A stretch of DNA of 64,000 nucleotides from assembly GCA_050247435.1 (NCBI GenBank), contig JBFWUF010000026.1, forward strand, positions 49,057-113,056. The letters run 5' to 3'. Below are positions 37,001 through 44,459 of this stretch, piece by piece (within the stretch, counting starts at the first letter, position 1; every line of letters begins with the position of its first letter). The notes beneath the pieces are model-generated. The model made no database searches. It had not been told where the DNA came from and saw only the letters and a program-made list of their open reading frames with translations. The translations under genes were made by a program, and so were the position numbers. Source of the stretch: JAJVID01 sp050247435 (GTDB lineage: Bacteria; Acidobacteriota; Blastocatellia; RBC074).

Positions 37001-37784
37001 CGGTGTTGCGGTGGTATTCGTAAAGCGAGCCGTGAAACTGGTTGGTCCCTGATTTCGTGACAAGCGAAACCTGCGCGCCGGAAGACCGCCCCTGATCGGC
37101 GTTGGCGTTGGTTGTCGTGACGCGGAACTCCTGCAACGAGTCGGGCGTCAACCGCAGCACGCTGAAGAACGCGGTTCCGAGTTGCTGCTCGTTGACGTCC
37201 ACGCCGTCGAGCGTGACATTCGACTGGTCGGAGCGCGCACCGTTGACGTGACCGCCACGGTCGTTGTCGGTGGTTCCCCCCGTCCTGGGCGTCACGCCAG
37301 TTTGAAGCGAAAGCAGGTCGGGCACGTTGCGCGCGCTGAGCGGCAGTTCGACAACCTTCGTGCTGTTGAAGGTATTGCCGATGGTCGCGTCGGAAGTGTT
37401 AAGCGTTGATTCGCCGCCTGTGACTGTGACGGACTCCGTCACGGCGCCAACGTCGGTGAACGCCAGGTTGAGAGTGAGCGGCGTGTTGACCAGCGCCTCC
37501 ACGTCGTTCCTGACGACGGCTTTGAAGCCCGCAGCCTCGGCGCGCAGGGTGTAAGTGCCGGGCGCGAGTTGCGGGATTTGATAAACGCCTTCAGCCGTCG
37601 TGGTCACGGCGCGATTGGCGCCAGAGGCCTTATTGGTCACGGTCACCGTCGCGCCCGCGACCGCGCCGCCGCGTGGGTCAGTAACGGTTCCCGAAATGAC
37701 GGCGCTCTGGGCCAGACAAGTCAGCGAACAGAACGCCAGGAAGATGGCGAGGCAGAAAGCTCGTCTCAGTCTGTGATGTAACAT
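34002..37784 (-). CDS. TonB-dependent receptor-like protein, Oar type
   Basis: 1260 residues with signal peptide (10-26). Carboxypeptidase-regulatory-like domain at about 27-110 (VISGTVTDPRGGAVAGATVTVTN, YQIPQLAPGTYTLRAEAAGF), then a plug domain (VTLDGVDVNEQQLGT, LQEFRVTTTNANADQGRSSG, FHGSLYEYHRN) and a long outer-membrane barrel ending in a terminal aromatic residue (FALRVEF). Oar-like receptors are typical of Acidobacteriota; many import glycans or proteins. ATG 37784 has GAGGAGG upstream. It is downstream, on the same strand, of no close gene; the sigma/anti-sigma pair is the next unit, 300 bp past its stop. Confidence 0.93.
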   Translation of the reverse strand: MLHHRLRRAFCLAIFLAFCSLTCLAQSAVISGTVTDPRGGAVAGATVTVTNKASGANRAVTTTAEGVYQIPQLAPGTYTLRAEAAGFKAVVRNDVEALVNTPLTLNLAFTDVGAVTESVTVTGGESTLNTSDATIGNTFNSTKVVELPLSARNVPDLLSLQTGVTPRTGGTTDNDRGGHVNGARSDQSNVTLDGVDVNEQQLGTAFFSVLRLTPDSLQEFRVTTTNANADQGRSSGAQVSLVTKSGTNQFHGSLYEYHRNTATSANDWFNNKDGVERPALIRNNFGGSIGGPIKKDRLFFFFNYEGFREAKGQSVIQEVPLPTLGQGIVRYHTEDGASDPSCPSGTPAGVRCLTRAQISQFYNAANGFDPGTNSAALAALAAAASRYPANSSAVGDGLNTAGFRFNAGAPVRQNTYILKLDANLTSKQTLFARFNYQNDVATGVRWLPDTTAPQQWVHPKGVALGHSWTISNSLVNNFRYGLTRDAFTLGGDSDQNQILFRFIFEPFEFTRALSRTTPIHNFTNDLSWVKGTHSMQFGTNVRLIRNNRLSFGSTFDSAITNPSYYQESGAVVLFGETSGDPIFPNVSAKSEVDLRDALTAVIGRYSQYGFNLNYGSDGKLLPAGSGVKRTFATEEYDFYGQDSWRARSNLTLTYGLRWSTSTPVYEANGLQVKPTSSLSDFFARRVAGAESGKPYNELITLDLAGKANGKGGYYPQDWNNFAPAVAVAWSPNFQNGFLKTVFGENKTTLRGGFRMTYDRVGSALAVAFDLGSALGFTSATDIGANAYNVGSNLAPLFTGLGQNVRSLPGIPTPSTLQFPLQTAADETQRIEQSLDDRLRTPYSYSFNVSLGRDLGKGYSFEASYVGRVGRSLLSSRDMAHLNNLRDPKSGTDWYSAIRQLINLRERNTPINSVQQIPYFENLFPNASDAFGIPGSATQAIYTLIARRAVGGENVTDYTYLQSLLDDGMGFGNNLFFHPQYATFAAYSSIGTSDYHAAQFTLRRRFSSSFYFDLNYTLGHSIDITSGPEFGDPTDPAYLAGGSVFLVNPLDLKVNRANSDFDVRHLVNANFGYDLPFGKGKSLLGGAPGWLNALVGGWKLTGIFRWNSGLPSGEPFDDGRWATNWNVQSSGVQIRKVKATTAFDADGNPVLFRNVAEAYRSYRNAYPGEIGDRNVLRDPGFVSFDSGLMKSFSLPWEGSRIVFRWDTFNLTNSQRFTGVLSDNRRLGVDPYLGGTPSADFGKFTRIQGTPRVMQFALRVEF

Positions 37785-38320
37785 TTTTCCTCCTCACAGA
37801 AATGTTTCTAAAGTGATGACTCGGCCTCGACCGTGGAGTCTCCATCCAGGACGGGGCCAGGACGGGGCCAGGACGGGGCCAGGACGGGGCCCGGTCGAAC
37901 CGCGGCAAAGTCTTGACTCGTCTTCTTCCCAGTAAAGTGGTGGTGGTGTCTGTGTTGATTGTGGCTTTGAATTCACCTACCAAATCGCGATAAGAGTGTA
38001 GGCGTGAGAGGGTTCGGATGTCATAAAAATTACATCACCAACCCGTCATATTTTCCTGATAAGTCACTTGGCGCGGCGGGCTGGAAGCACGTTTTGTAAA
38101 GCCTGCTAAATGCGCGCATGGCGCCAAGCTCTAAGTAAACGCGGCTGAATGCAAATCAATTTTTATAGATTTCCGGTGGATGTTTTTTCTGGATTGGTTT
38201 TCAATTTGATGTACTGGATTAGCGGTCTGTGGCGGCGATCCGACCCTGAGGCAAGGCGTGGATTCGGAGTTGGCGCCCTCGCTCACGGCCAGGCGCCATC
38301 GCATTTCGCACACTCAATCG
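37785..38320. other. 536-bp intergenic region
   Basis: Holds the 11-base tandem repeat at 37846-37889 and the leader of the TonB receptor gene. Around 38150-38330 is AT-richer sequence without a plausible gene. No RNA gene or further promoter was recognised. Confidence 0.4.
37846..37889. repeat. Minisatellite, four copies of CCAGGACGGGG
   Basis: Four exact consecutive 11-base units, followed by CCCGG. It lies about 60-105 bases upstream of the TonB receptor start codon, inside its probable leader. Copy number is probably variable between strains. Confidence 0.85.
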
Positions 38321-39709
38321 CTAAATTCTGCGCGCCGAATACATGCCCATGAAAAGATGCTCGGCCTTGCCATCCGCTCCGGGAACGAAGATCAGTTCGC
38401 CCTCGTCGTAAGCGAAGGTATGCGGCCCCGCTTGCTTCAATTCCATCTCCTTGCCTTCACGCCGCAGAAAGAGCTTGCTCTCTTTGACAAAGACTTCCCA
38501 GCGAAACGGCGCGTGCGAATATGTCCCCACGTAGTTGGCCAACTCGGCTTCGGTCAGCGGCCGTGACGCTTTTGGCGCATCCTGCTCCGGAGCTTTGAGC
38601 GGCAGCAGCAACTCCATCGCCTTCTCCCGCGTCCTGGCCAGAGTCTCGCCGCTCTTGTTGGTCAACGTGATGACGGCGAATTTGTGTTCTGGGACTAACT
38701 GGATCGTTGAACCGTAGCCCGCGCTCGCGCCGCCGTGCGTCACCACGAGCACGCCGCGATGCGGATAGGACATCAATCCGTAGCCGTAATGAACATCGGT
38801 CGTTCCCGGCAATGTGACGTGTGGCGCGGGAAGTTTTGAGACGACGAGCGGCGACATCGCCTGCTTGCCATCCAACTTGCCCTCGTTCATCAATGCGATC
38901 ACGAAGCGCGACAGATCGTGAACATTTGAGTAGACCGAACCGCCGGGCCACATCGCGGTGTTGTTGAAAGCCGGGCGAATGACTCCCGCCTTCTGATTCT
39001 CGATCCGATGGCCCACAGTCAGCGGATAAGTCATCGCCACCGATGGCCGCAACGTCGTGCGGTTCATGCCGAGCGGCTTGAAGAGCAATTCGCCCATCGC
39101 GTCGGCGTAAGGCTTGCCGCCAACCTCTTCGACGGCGAGTCCCGCAAGCCAGTAGCCGGGGCTTGAGTATGAAAAGATTTTTCCCGGCTCGGTGAAGAAG
39201 ACATCCTCTTTCCAGGTTCGGATGGAACTGCCCAACGCCGCGTCGTCATTCGAGGTGACGGTCGCGGCGAAATCGCGTAACCCCGCCGACTGACTCAACA
39301 GTTGATGCGCCGTAACCTGCGCCAGTTGCGAATTCAGCGCTTTCGCGTAATGCCCAATCGGCCCATCGAGCTTGATCTTTCCCTGAGCGGCGAGCGTGAC
39401 GAGCGCGGCGGCTGTCATCATCTTCGTTGTCGAACCAAGCCGGAAGAGCATATCGGGCGTGACCGGCGCGCCAGTTTCGACGCTGGCGACGCCGTAGCCT
39501 TTGGCGTAAATCACTTGCCCGTCTTTAATCACAGCGATGGCCGCGCCGGGCGTGTTGCGCTCCCTGATTTCTTCCAGCGCCACCTTGTCCAAATCGGCAA
39601 AATCAACTTTCCGTTGCGCCCGGGAAGCCGAGCTTGACAGCGGCGAAGAGAGGCCGCTTGCCGCGATGATAAAAAGAGAGAGCGCCAATAGCAGTATTCT
39701 TATTCTCAC
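38321..39709 (-). CDS. Exported beta-lactamase-family serine hydrolase
   Basis: 462 residues with a signal peptide (1-20). Class C beta-lactamase/esterase fold: SxxK motif STTK at residues 93-96, YSSPGYWLAG for the YxN region, and HGGASAGYGS for the third motif. The last 80 residues form an extra beta-domain (NYVGTYSHAPFRWEV), common in secreted esterases and D-aminopeptidases of this family. Substrate uncertain. GTG start with AAGGAAAG upstream. It is separate from the AmiE-like domain at 12.9-15.5 kb, which has a different motif set. Confidence 0.9.
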   Translation of the reverse strand: MRIRILLLALSLFIIAASGLSSPLSSSASRAQRKVDFADLDKVALEEIRERNTPGAAIAVIKDGQVIYAKGYGVASVETGAPVTPDMLFRLGSTTKMMTAAALVTLAAQGKIKLDGPIGHYAKALNSQLAQVTAHQLLSQSAGLRDFAATVTSNDDAALGSSIRTWKEDVFFTEPGKIFSYSSPGYWLAGLAVEEVGGKPYADAMGELLFKPLGMNRTTLRPSVAMTYPLTVGHRIENQKAGVIRPAFNNTAMWPGGSVYSNVHDLSRFVIALMNEGKLDGKQAMSPLVVSKLPAPHVTLPGTTDVHYGYGLMSYPHRGVLVVTHGGASAGYGSTIQLVPEHKFAVITLTNKSGETLARTREKAMELLLPLKAPEQDAPKASRPLTEAELANYVGTYSHAPFRWEVFVKESKLFLRREGKEMELKQAGPHTFAYDEGELIFVPGADGKAEHLFMGMYSARRI

Positions 39710-39814
39710 GATATTCTACTTTCCTTTCATTTCTCGATTCCGTTAGCGATGCAATAAAGATGCTTTGAAACGCGGATGAAAATGTTCCCGCCTGCGATTG
39801 TCCAATGAGATTAA

Positions 39815-40072
39815 GGCAAGGAAATTGCCACGCGGGTCCTGGGTACGCACGCGCCCTCACGCGCTTTCTGGCTGAAGACCGCGCCAGATATTGCGAGCGA
39901 TTCCGCTGCCGGGCTGGGTGAGATTGATCAGGCCTTCACCCTGCTCGAAACCAACTCCCGTGACTGGACTCTGCCGCCAGTCGGCCTCACGCTCGACCTG
40001 AGGTTTGACAATCTTCGCGAGGATCCGAGGTACGAAGCCCTGATGAGGAAAAAATTCGGTCGCTTGCCTTAG
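39815..40072 (+). pseudogene. C-terminal remnant of a TPR/transcriptional activator-type protein
   Basis: The reading frame has no proper start; it is closed by a stop at 39812. It reads GEIDQAFTLLETNSRDWTL, then LDLRFDNLREDPRYEALMRKKFGRLP and stop. The pattern 'AF.WLE.A...RDW.L....D.RFD.LR.DPR...L.R..GLP' is the characteristic C-terminus of long TPR-bearing adenylate-cyclase-like, kinase or winged-helix proteins of Acidobacteriota. The homologous part begins near 39860. The rest of the gene is missing, so this is a broken end. Confidence 0.55.
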
Positions 40073-40082
40073 CGGGTCGCGA

Positions 40083-40472
40083 TTACTGACCGCGAACGCG
40101 AACGCGCCCGGTTGGCGTCGAACGGCGCCAGAAGCGCCAGTAGATCACGAGATTGGCGCCCAAAACCAAAACCCCCAGGGCGACATGTAAGCCGCGCGAA
40201 AACGCCGCCGGGTAAATTACTGGAAGAAGATAACGCTCGATGAAACTGGTCTGATAGCCCGCCTCGCCGCCCCGGAACCGGAGCCAATTCTCAAGCGGCG
40301 TGAGCGGACAATCCCAGCCTGCGAATTCGATGAACGCCCCCCAGACCACGGCCGGTATGTGGAACCAGGCGACGCGACGCCATTTGAACACCAGAAAGCC
40401 GCCCAGCGCCACGAACAACACGAAGGCCATGTGAATCAACATCACGAAATCGGCGAGCGCCCGATAAATCAT
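40083..40472 (-). CDS. DUF2784 membrane protein
   Basis: 129 residues, almost wholly DUF2784: YRALADFVMLIHMAFVLFV, then VFKWRRVAWFHIPAVVWGAFIEFAGWDCPLTPLENWLR and SFIERYLLPVIYP. Three to four membrane segments (6-28, 40-54, 78-95, 98-115). The conserved CPLTPLE cluster after the second segment is diagnostic. Function unknown. Follows the pseudogene by ten bases on the opposite strand. Confidence 0.92.
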   Translation of the reverse strand: MIYRALADFVMLIHMAFVLFVALGGFLVFKWRRVAWFHIPAVVWGAFIEFAGWDCPLTPLENWLRFRGGEAGYQTSFIERYLLPVIYPAAFSRGLHVALGVLVLGANLVIYWRFWRRSTPTGRVRVRGQ

Positions 40473-40610
40473 CCACGTTTCTCCCGCCAGCGGACTCCCA
40501 AAATAGAATGCCAGAAACGGCGATCATATGGCCATTCTCCGCGCGCGGTCAGTCCGCCTGCGCGCATAATAGGTGAAACCGCTCCTGCGTGCGAAGACGT
40601 ACTGACGAGC

Positions 40611-40639
40611 TTGATTTCCCGGAATTAGATTGCTACACA
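40611..40639 (+). promoter_or_regulatory. Candidate extended -10 promoter of the GH15 gene
   Basis: TTGATT (40611-40616), 17 bases, TACACA (40634-40639) with a TG one base before it. The -10 is weak and the call rests on spacing and the TG. It would yield a leader of about 130 bases. The 40473-40776 gap contains no gene. Confidence 0.3.
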
Positions 40640-40776
40640 ATATATTGAAAACAGGTAACTGCTGGTGCGTGCCAAGCCTGAAGAAACGGCCTTTTCGACA
40701 TTGACCCGGTGATCCGCCGTATTCGGTGGCAGCGTTGAAACTCATCGCTGATGGCGATCAGGCCGGAGAATTCACA

Positions 40777-42591
40777 ATGATCCAATTCAAACCTGTTTCG
40801 TACACTGATGGTTATCTGCCGATTGAAGATCACGGTCTGATCGGTGATGGTTCGACAGCCGCGCTGGTTGGGCGCGACGGCGCGGTTTCGTGGCTGTGCG
40901 CGCCGCGCTTCGATTCGCCGCCGCTCTTCTGCCGCCTGCTCGACGCGCAACGTGGCGGCGCTTTCACCATCGCGCCCGAAGGATTGATCGAATCGCGGCA
41001 GTATTACGAGGCTGACACCGCCGTGCTCGTGACCGAGATGCGCGGCCGCGATGGCATAGTGCGCGTGACCGATGCGCTCACGCTGCGGCGGGGCGCGGAT
41101 CTGAGGGAGGATGTCGCCGCCGGACGTAACGAACTGGTGCGCGAGGTGGAAGCGATTCATGGCAATGTCCGGCTGAGAATTGAGGTCGAGCCGCGCGGCG
41201 GAGCGCGGGCTGAAGCGCACGGCGGCGGTTTGTCCATACGTTGCCTGGGGCACCCTCAACTCGATCTGCAGCTTTCGTCTTCTGTTCCGCTACAGGCGAT
41301 GCGCGGCGTGATGGAACTTCGGGAAGGCTCTCGTCTGCGCCTGACATTGCGCTGGGACGGCGGCCGCAGACATAAGCCGCTGCAGGCGGAAGAATCCCTG
41401 CTGGCGACGCGCGACGCCTGGCGGCGATGGGCCGCGAGCCTCAGTTACGAAGGGCCGCGGAAAGAGATGGTTCATCGCTCGGCGATGACGCTCAAAATGC
41501 TCGATCATTTCGAGAACTGCGCGATTGTGGCGGCGCCTACCTCTTCGCTGCCTGAAGAGATCGGCGGCGAGCGCAACTGGGATTATCGCTATTCGTGGGT
41601 GCGCGACGCGGCCTTTGCGGTCTACGCGCTCAACCGCATCGGCTGTCCGGAGGAAGCGGCGGGATTTCTGGGTTGGGCGCTGGACGCATTCGAGCGCGGC
41701 GGGCGTCCCAGAGTGTTATACGACCTCGATGGCGCCTTGCCTCCGCCTGAACGGACAGACCCTGAACTTGAAGGCTATCGCGGTTCGCGTCCGGTGCGCT
41801 GGGGCAACGCGGCGGCGGAGCAGGTTCAGCACGACGTGTACGGCGAGATTCTCGACTGCGCTTACCAGTGGGCGGCGCATCACGGCAGGATTGATGAAGC
41901 GTTGTGGCAAAGGCTGCGTGGATTGATTGAAGACGCCGCGCGCGAGTGGCGCAATCCCGATCAGGGCATCTGGGAAGTGCGCGGGCCGGGAAGGGTGTTC
42001 ACCTATTCAGCCGCTTTATGCCAGGTGGCGCTTGATCGTGGAGCGCGAATGGCCGAACGATACAAATTGCCAGGCGATGCCGCGAAGTGGCGCGCGGCGG
42101 CGGATGAGATTCGCGAGGCGATACTGAACGAGGCATGGGATGAGAAGCTCAATTCACTGACAGAGCGACTGGGCGATGGCAGCCTCGATGCAAGCCTGTT
42201 GTCCCTGCCGCTGCGCCACGTCATTCCCGCAGATCATCCCAAAATGGTGGCGACAACCGCGGCGATAGCCGAACGGCTGAGCGCGGGCGACGGGTTGTTA
42301 TACCGCTACCTGCCGCACGTTTCGCCCGACGGGCTGGCGGGGCGCGAAGGCGCGTTTCTGCTTTGCAGTTTCTGGCTGGTGGACAATCTGGCTTATCAGG
42401 GCAGACTGGATGAAGCGGCGAACTTGTTTGATTCGCTCTGCGACCGGGCCAACGCGCTCGGCCTGCTGCCCGAAGAAATTGATCCATCGAGAGGCGCCTT
42501 CCTGGGCAACTTCCCTCAGGCGTTCAGCCACGTCGGGCTGATTTCGAGCGCCGTAAATCTGGCGCGGCTACTAGCGCCTGATACCCATTGA
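40777..42591 (+). CDS. Glycoside hydrolase family 15 protein (trehalase/glucoamylase-like)
   Basis: About 604 residues. It opens with YLPIEDHGLIGDGSTAALVGRDGAVSWLCAPRFDSPPLFCRLLD, the standard GH15 N-terminal beta-domain. The alpha/alpha barrel follows: IVAAPTSSLPEEIGGERNWDYRYSWVRDAAF, AAEQVQHDVYGEILDCAY, GIWEVRGPGRVFTYSAALCQVALDR and LPEEIDPSRGAFLGNFPQAFSH. The Glu in IWEVRG and the later Glu in LPEEID are the expected acid/base positions. Bacterial members hydrolyse trehalose or alpha-glucans; no signal peptide, so cytoplasmic. ATG 40777 has GGAGA eight bases upstream, preferred over an upstream ATG at 40726. Confidence 0.92.
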   Translation: MIQFKPVSYTDGYLPIEDHGLIGDGSTAALVGRDGAVSWLCAPRFDSPPLFCRLLDAQRGGAFTIAPEGLIESRQYYEADTAVLVTEMRGRDGIVRVTDALTLRRGADLREDVAAGRNELVREVEAIHGNVRLRIEVEPRGGARAEAHGGGLSIRCLGHPQLDLQLSSSVPLQAMRGVMELREGSRLRLTLRWDGGRRHKPLQAEESLLATRDAWRRWAASLSYEGPRKEMVHRSAMTLKMLDHFENCAIVAAPTSSLPEEIGGERNWDYRYSWVRDAAFAVYALNRIGCPEEAAGFLGWALDAFERGGRPRVLYDLDGALPPPERTDPELEGYRGSRPVRWGNAAAEQVQHDVYGEILDCAYQWAAHHGRIDEALWQRLRGLIEDAAREWRNPDQGIWEVRGPGRVFTYSAALCQVALDRGARMAERYKLPGDAAKWRAAADEIREAILNEAWDEKLNSLTERLGDGSLDASLLSLPLRHVIPADHPKMVATTAAIAERLSAGDGLLYRYLPHVSPDGLAGREGAFLLCSFWLVDNLAYQGRLDEAANLFDSLCDRANALGLLPEEIDPSRGAFLGNFPQAFSHVGLISSAVNLARLLAPDTH

Positions 42592-42624
42592 TGATCGGAA
42601 ACGGAAAGATTCAACTCGCGATCA

Positions 42625-43098
42625 TCATTTCTTTCTCGCGGCTTTACTCCGTGGCTTCTTCTCCGCCGCGCCGGGCTGTTCGCTTTCGTGTTTGCGCTCA
42701 CGTTTTTGCTCCGAGGCTGATATTGCGGCCCTCTTCAATCCGATCAGGCGTCTGATCTCGGCGCTTACCTCCTCCAGATCCACTGGCGCCGGCCAGTAAT
42801 CCTGCGCTCCGGATTCGATGGCTTTGTTGCGCATCGTCTCGTCATCCGGCCCGGAAAGGATCAGGATTGGCGTCCAACGGTCATGGGCGCGTATCTCCTG
42901 GCAGATTTCGATCCCGGTCGCCCCTGACATCCGGTCATCGAGCAGAATCAGATCGAAGCCGCTCGACTTCACTTCCCGCACCGCATCCACGGCGGTCGTC
43001 ACGCACGCGACTTCATAATCAACCAAATCGCGCACGATGAAATCACGGTTATCCCGGTTTTCATCGGCGTACAGAATGCGCGGTTTTCTCTCTTCCAT
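42625..43098 (-). CDS. Stand-alone receiver-domain response regulator
   Basis: 157 residues. Receiver domain from the N-terminus: RILYADENRDNRDFIVRDLV, phospho-acceptor Asp in DLILLDDRMSGATGIEIC, TPILILSGPDDE, and PVDLEEVSAEIRRLIGL. A typical acidic D-D pair is present (ADENRDN), while the invariant Lys near the end is replaced: the segment reads DYWPAPVDLEEV, so phosphorylation behaviour may be altered. A Lys/Arg/Glu-rich tail (RKHESEQPGAAEKKPRSKAARKK) has no DNA-binding domain. ATG 43098 is chosen; the longer frame upstream is the antisense of the Hsp20 gene. Confidence 0.85.
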   Translation of the reverse strand: MEERKPRILYADENRDNRDFIVRDLVDYEVACVTTAVDAVREVKSSGFDLILLDDRMSGATGIEICQEIRAHDRWTPILILSGPDDETMRNKAIESGAQDYWPAPVDLEEVSAEIRRLIGLKRAAISASEQKRERKHESEQPGAAEKKPRSKAARKK

Positions 43099-43141
43099 AG
43101 CTTCAGTTCGCCGATCGCCGTGGCCTGCCCCCCCCGCGCGG

Positions 43142-43699
43142 CTATTTCGTCCCTGTTTCACCGCCGGACTGAATTTCGATCTGGCGGCGGCGTTGCTCGC
43201 GATGCGAAGCAGGCATTGTGATTTCGAGCATGCCGTCGCGGAAATTCGCCTTCGCCTGATCGGCGTTGACGCCTTCTGGCAACGGGATGCTGCGATAGAA
43301 GCTGCCGTAGCTGCGCTCGCTGTGGTAGTAGCCTTCACGGTCTTCTTCGCGCTCCTGCCGCCGCTCGCCTTGAATCGTCAGCGCGTCGTCGGCGATGTCC
43401 ACGTTGACGTCGTCTTTGGTCAAGCCGGGCAGGTCGGCGCGCACGATGAATTGGCCCCCGCGCTCGAAGACCTCGATCTGCGGCGACCAGAGTTCGCGCC
43501 TTCCGAAAGGCGCAAGCCGTCCGTGCCCAAAGCCGAAGTCTCCGAAGACACGCTCCATCTCATCTACAAAGTGGTTCATCAGGCTGAACGGGCCGAACGG
43601 ACTCGTTGGCGCAAGCGATTCGCGTCGGCGAATGCCCATTCGTTCTTCATTCTGCTGCGATGGTTGAGTAGCTTCTCGACTCTCTTTTGCTTTTGCCAT
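43142..43699 (-). CDS. Hsp20/alpha-crystallin small heat-shock protein
   Basis: 185 residues. The alpha-crystallin domain (about 65-165) is clear: LWSPQIEVFERGGQFIVRADLPGL, DDVNVDIADDALTIQGERRQE, YHSERSYGSFYRSIPLPEGVN, KANFRDGMLEITMPA. The C-terminal I/V-x-I tail of many relatives is approximated by IEIQSGG. ATP-independent holdase preventing aggregation under stress. In a minus-strand run with a YbhB-like gene (57 bases before) and the receiver-domain gene (43 bases after), and this tight packing suggests one stress-linked operon. Confidence 0.95.
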   Translation of the reverse strand: MAKAKESREATQPSQQNEERMGIRRRESLAPTSPFGPFSLMNHFVDEMERVFGDFGFGHGRLAPFGRRELWSPQIEVFERGGQFIVRADLPGLTKDDVNVDIADDALTIQGERRQEREEDREGYYHSERSYGSFYRSIPLPEGVNADQAKANFRDGMLEITMPASHREQRRRQIEIQSGGETGTK

Positions 43700-43756
43700 G
43701 ATAATTCACCTCCATAAAATCAAGCTTTCGCCGCCCTGACCGCGCCGCAATGCTTG

Positions 43757-44245
43757 TCAGCGTCTGGCGGCCCGCCCTGCCTTGCGCTGATAAGTCCCCA
43801 TCAGATGTCCCTCCGCCAGAATGTGTCCCCGCATCGCGTTGTCCAGGTCGCCTCTGGTCGCCCCCGCCCGAAGCCGAAGCTCGGTATCGAGCGCATAGAA
43901 GCGGAAGAAGTAGCGATGCGGGTTGCCCGGCGGAGGACACGGGCCGCCATAGCCAATCTCACCGAAATCATTGCGACCCTGCCTGGCGTTGGTTTCTTCA
44001 AGTTCTTCGCCCGCCGGCAAGGCTTCAGGCAAATTGGAAACAATCGGCGGCAGGTTGAAGAGAACCCAATGAACGAATGTTCCTGAAGGCGCGTCAGGAT
44101 CCTCGCAGACCAGCGCGAGGCTTTGAGAATCCTTCGGAATACCGCCCCAGCGCAGCGGCGGCGAGAAGTTGTCTCCATCACAAGTGTATTGAACCGGGAT
44201 AGATTCACCTTCAGAAAAAGCTGAGCTTAGAATTTGAATATTCAT
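43757..44245 (-). CDS. YbhB/YbcL (PEBP, Raf kinase inhibitor-like) protein
   Basis: About 162 residues. PEBP motifs: IPVQYTCDGDNFSPPLRWGGIP, LALVCEDPDAPSGTFVHWVLFNLP with DPDAP and H, then GRNDFGEIGYGGPCPPPGNPHRYFFRFYAL. These form the phosphate/anion pocket. E. coli YbhB/YbcL homologues have no firm role; phospholipid-like ligands are suspected. ATG 44245 has AAGGAG six bases ahead. First of the three-gene run with Hsp20 and the receiver protein. Confidence 0.93.
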   Translation of the reverse strand: MNIQILSSAFSEGESIPVQYTCDGDNFSPPLRWGGIPKDSQSLALVCEDPDAPSGTFVHWVLFNLPPIVSNLPEALPAGEELEETNARQGRNDFGEIGYGGPCPPPGNPHRYFFRFYALDTELRLRAGATRGDLDNAMRGHILAEGHLMGTYQRKAGRAARR

Positions 44246-44459
44246 GACCATCTCCTTCTCGAAAGGCTGTGCTGAATGCGCAAGCAATGCGTCGCAGTCA
44301 GGGCTTCAACATCAATCTTAGCGTTCCTACCCCTGCCGGTCGGTACGCCAGCGCACTCGGCGGGGCGCCCAGGCGCCTGAGATTCCGCTGACGAATGTGG
44401 CGTTACTCAGGCCTTCGATCTCTTCGTTCACCATACCGATTGAATCCCTTCCACGATGA

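Noticed and set aside
30894..37784. FecI-FecR-FecA type iron-uptake unit
   Set aside because: The ECF sigma and anti-sigma lie next to a TonB receptor, but the receptor has a carboxypeptidase-regulatory N-terminus and no STN signalling domain, and the anti-sigma has a zf-HC2 finger and a Kelch propeller, so the Fec model does not fit.
37846..37889. CRISPR array
   Set aside because: The repeat unit is 11 bases and directly adjacent with no spacers; no cas genes occur anywhere in the window.
43099..43338. N-terminal extension of the receiver-domain protein
   Set aside because: The 80 added residues are low-complexity Ala/Ser/Arg, antisense to or overlapping the Hsp20 gene; the receiver domain begins directly at ATG 43098.
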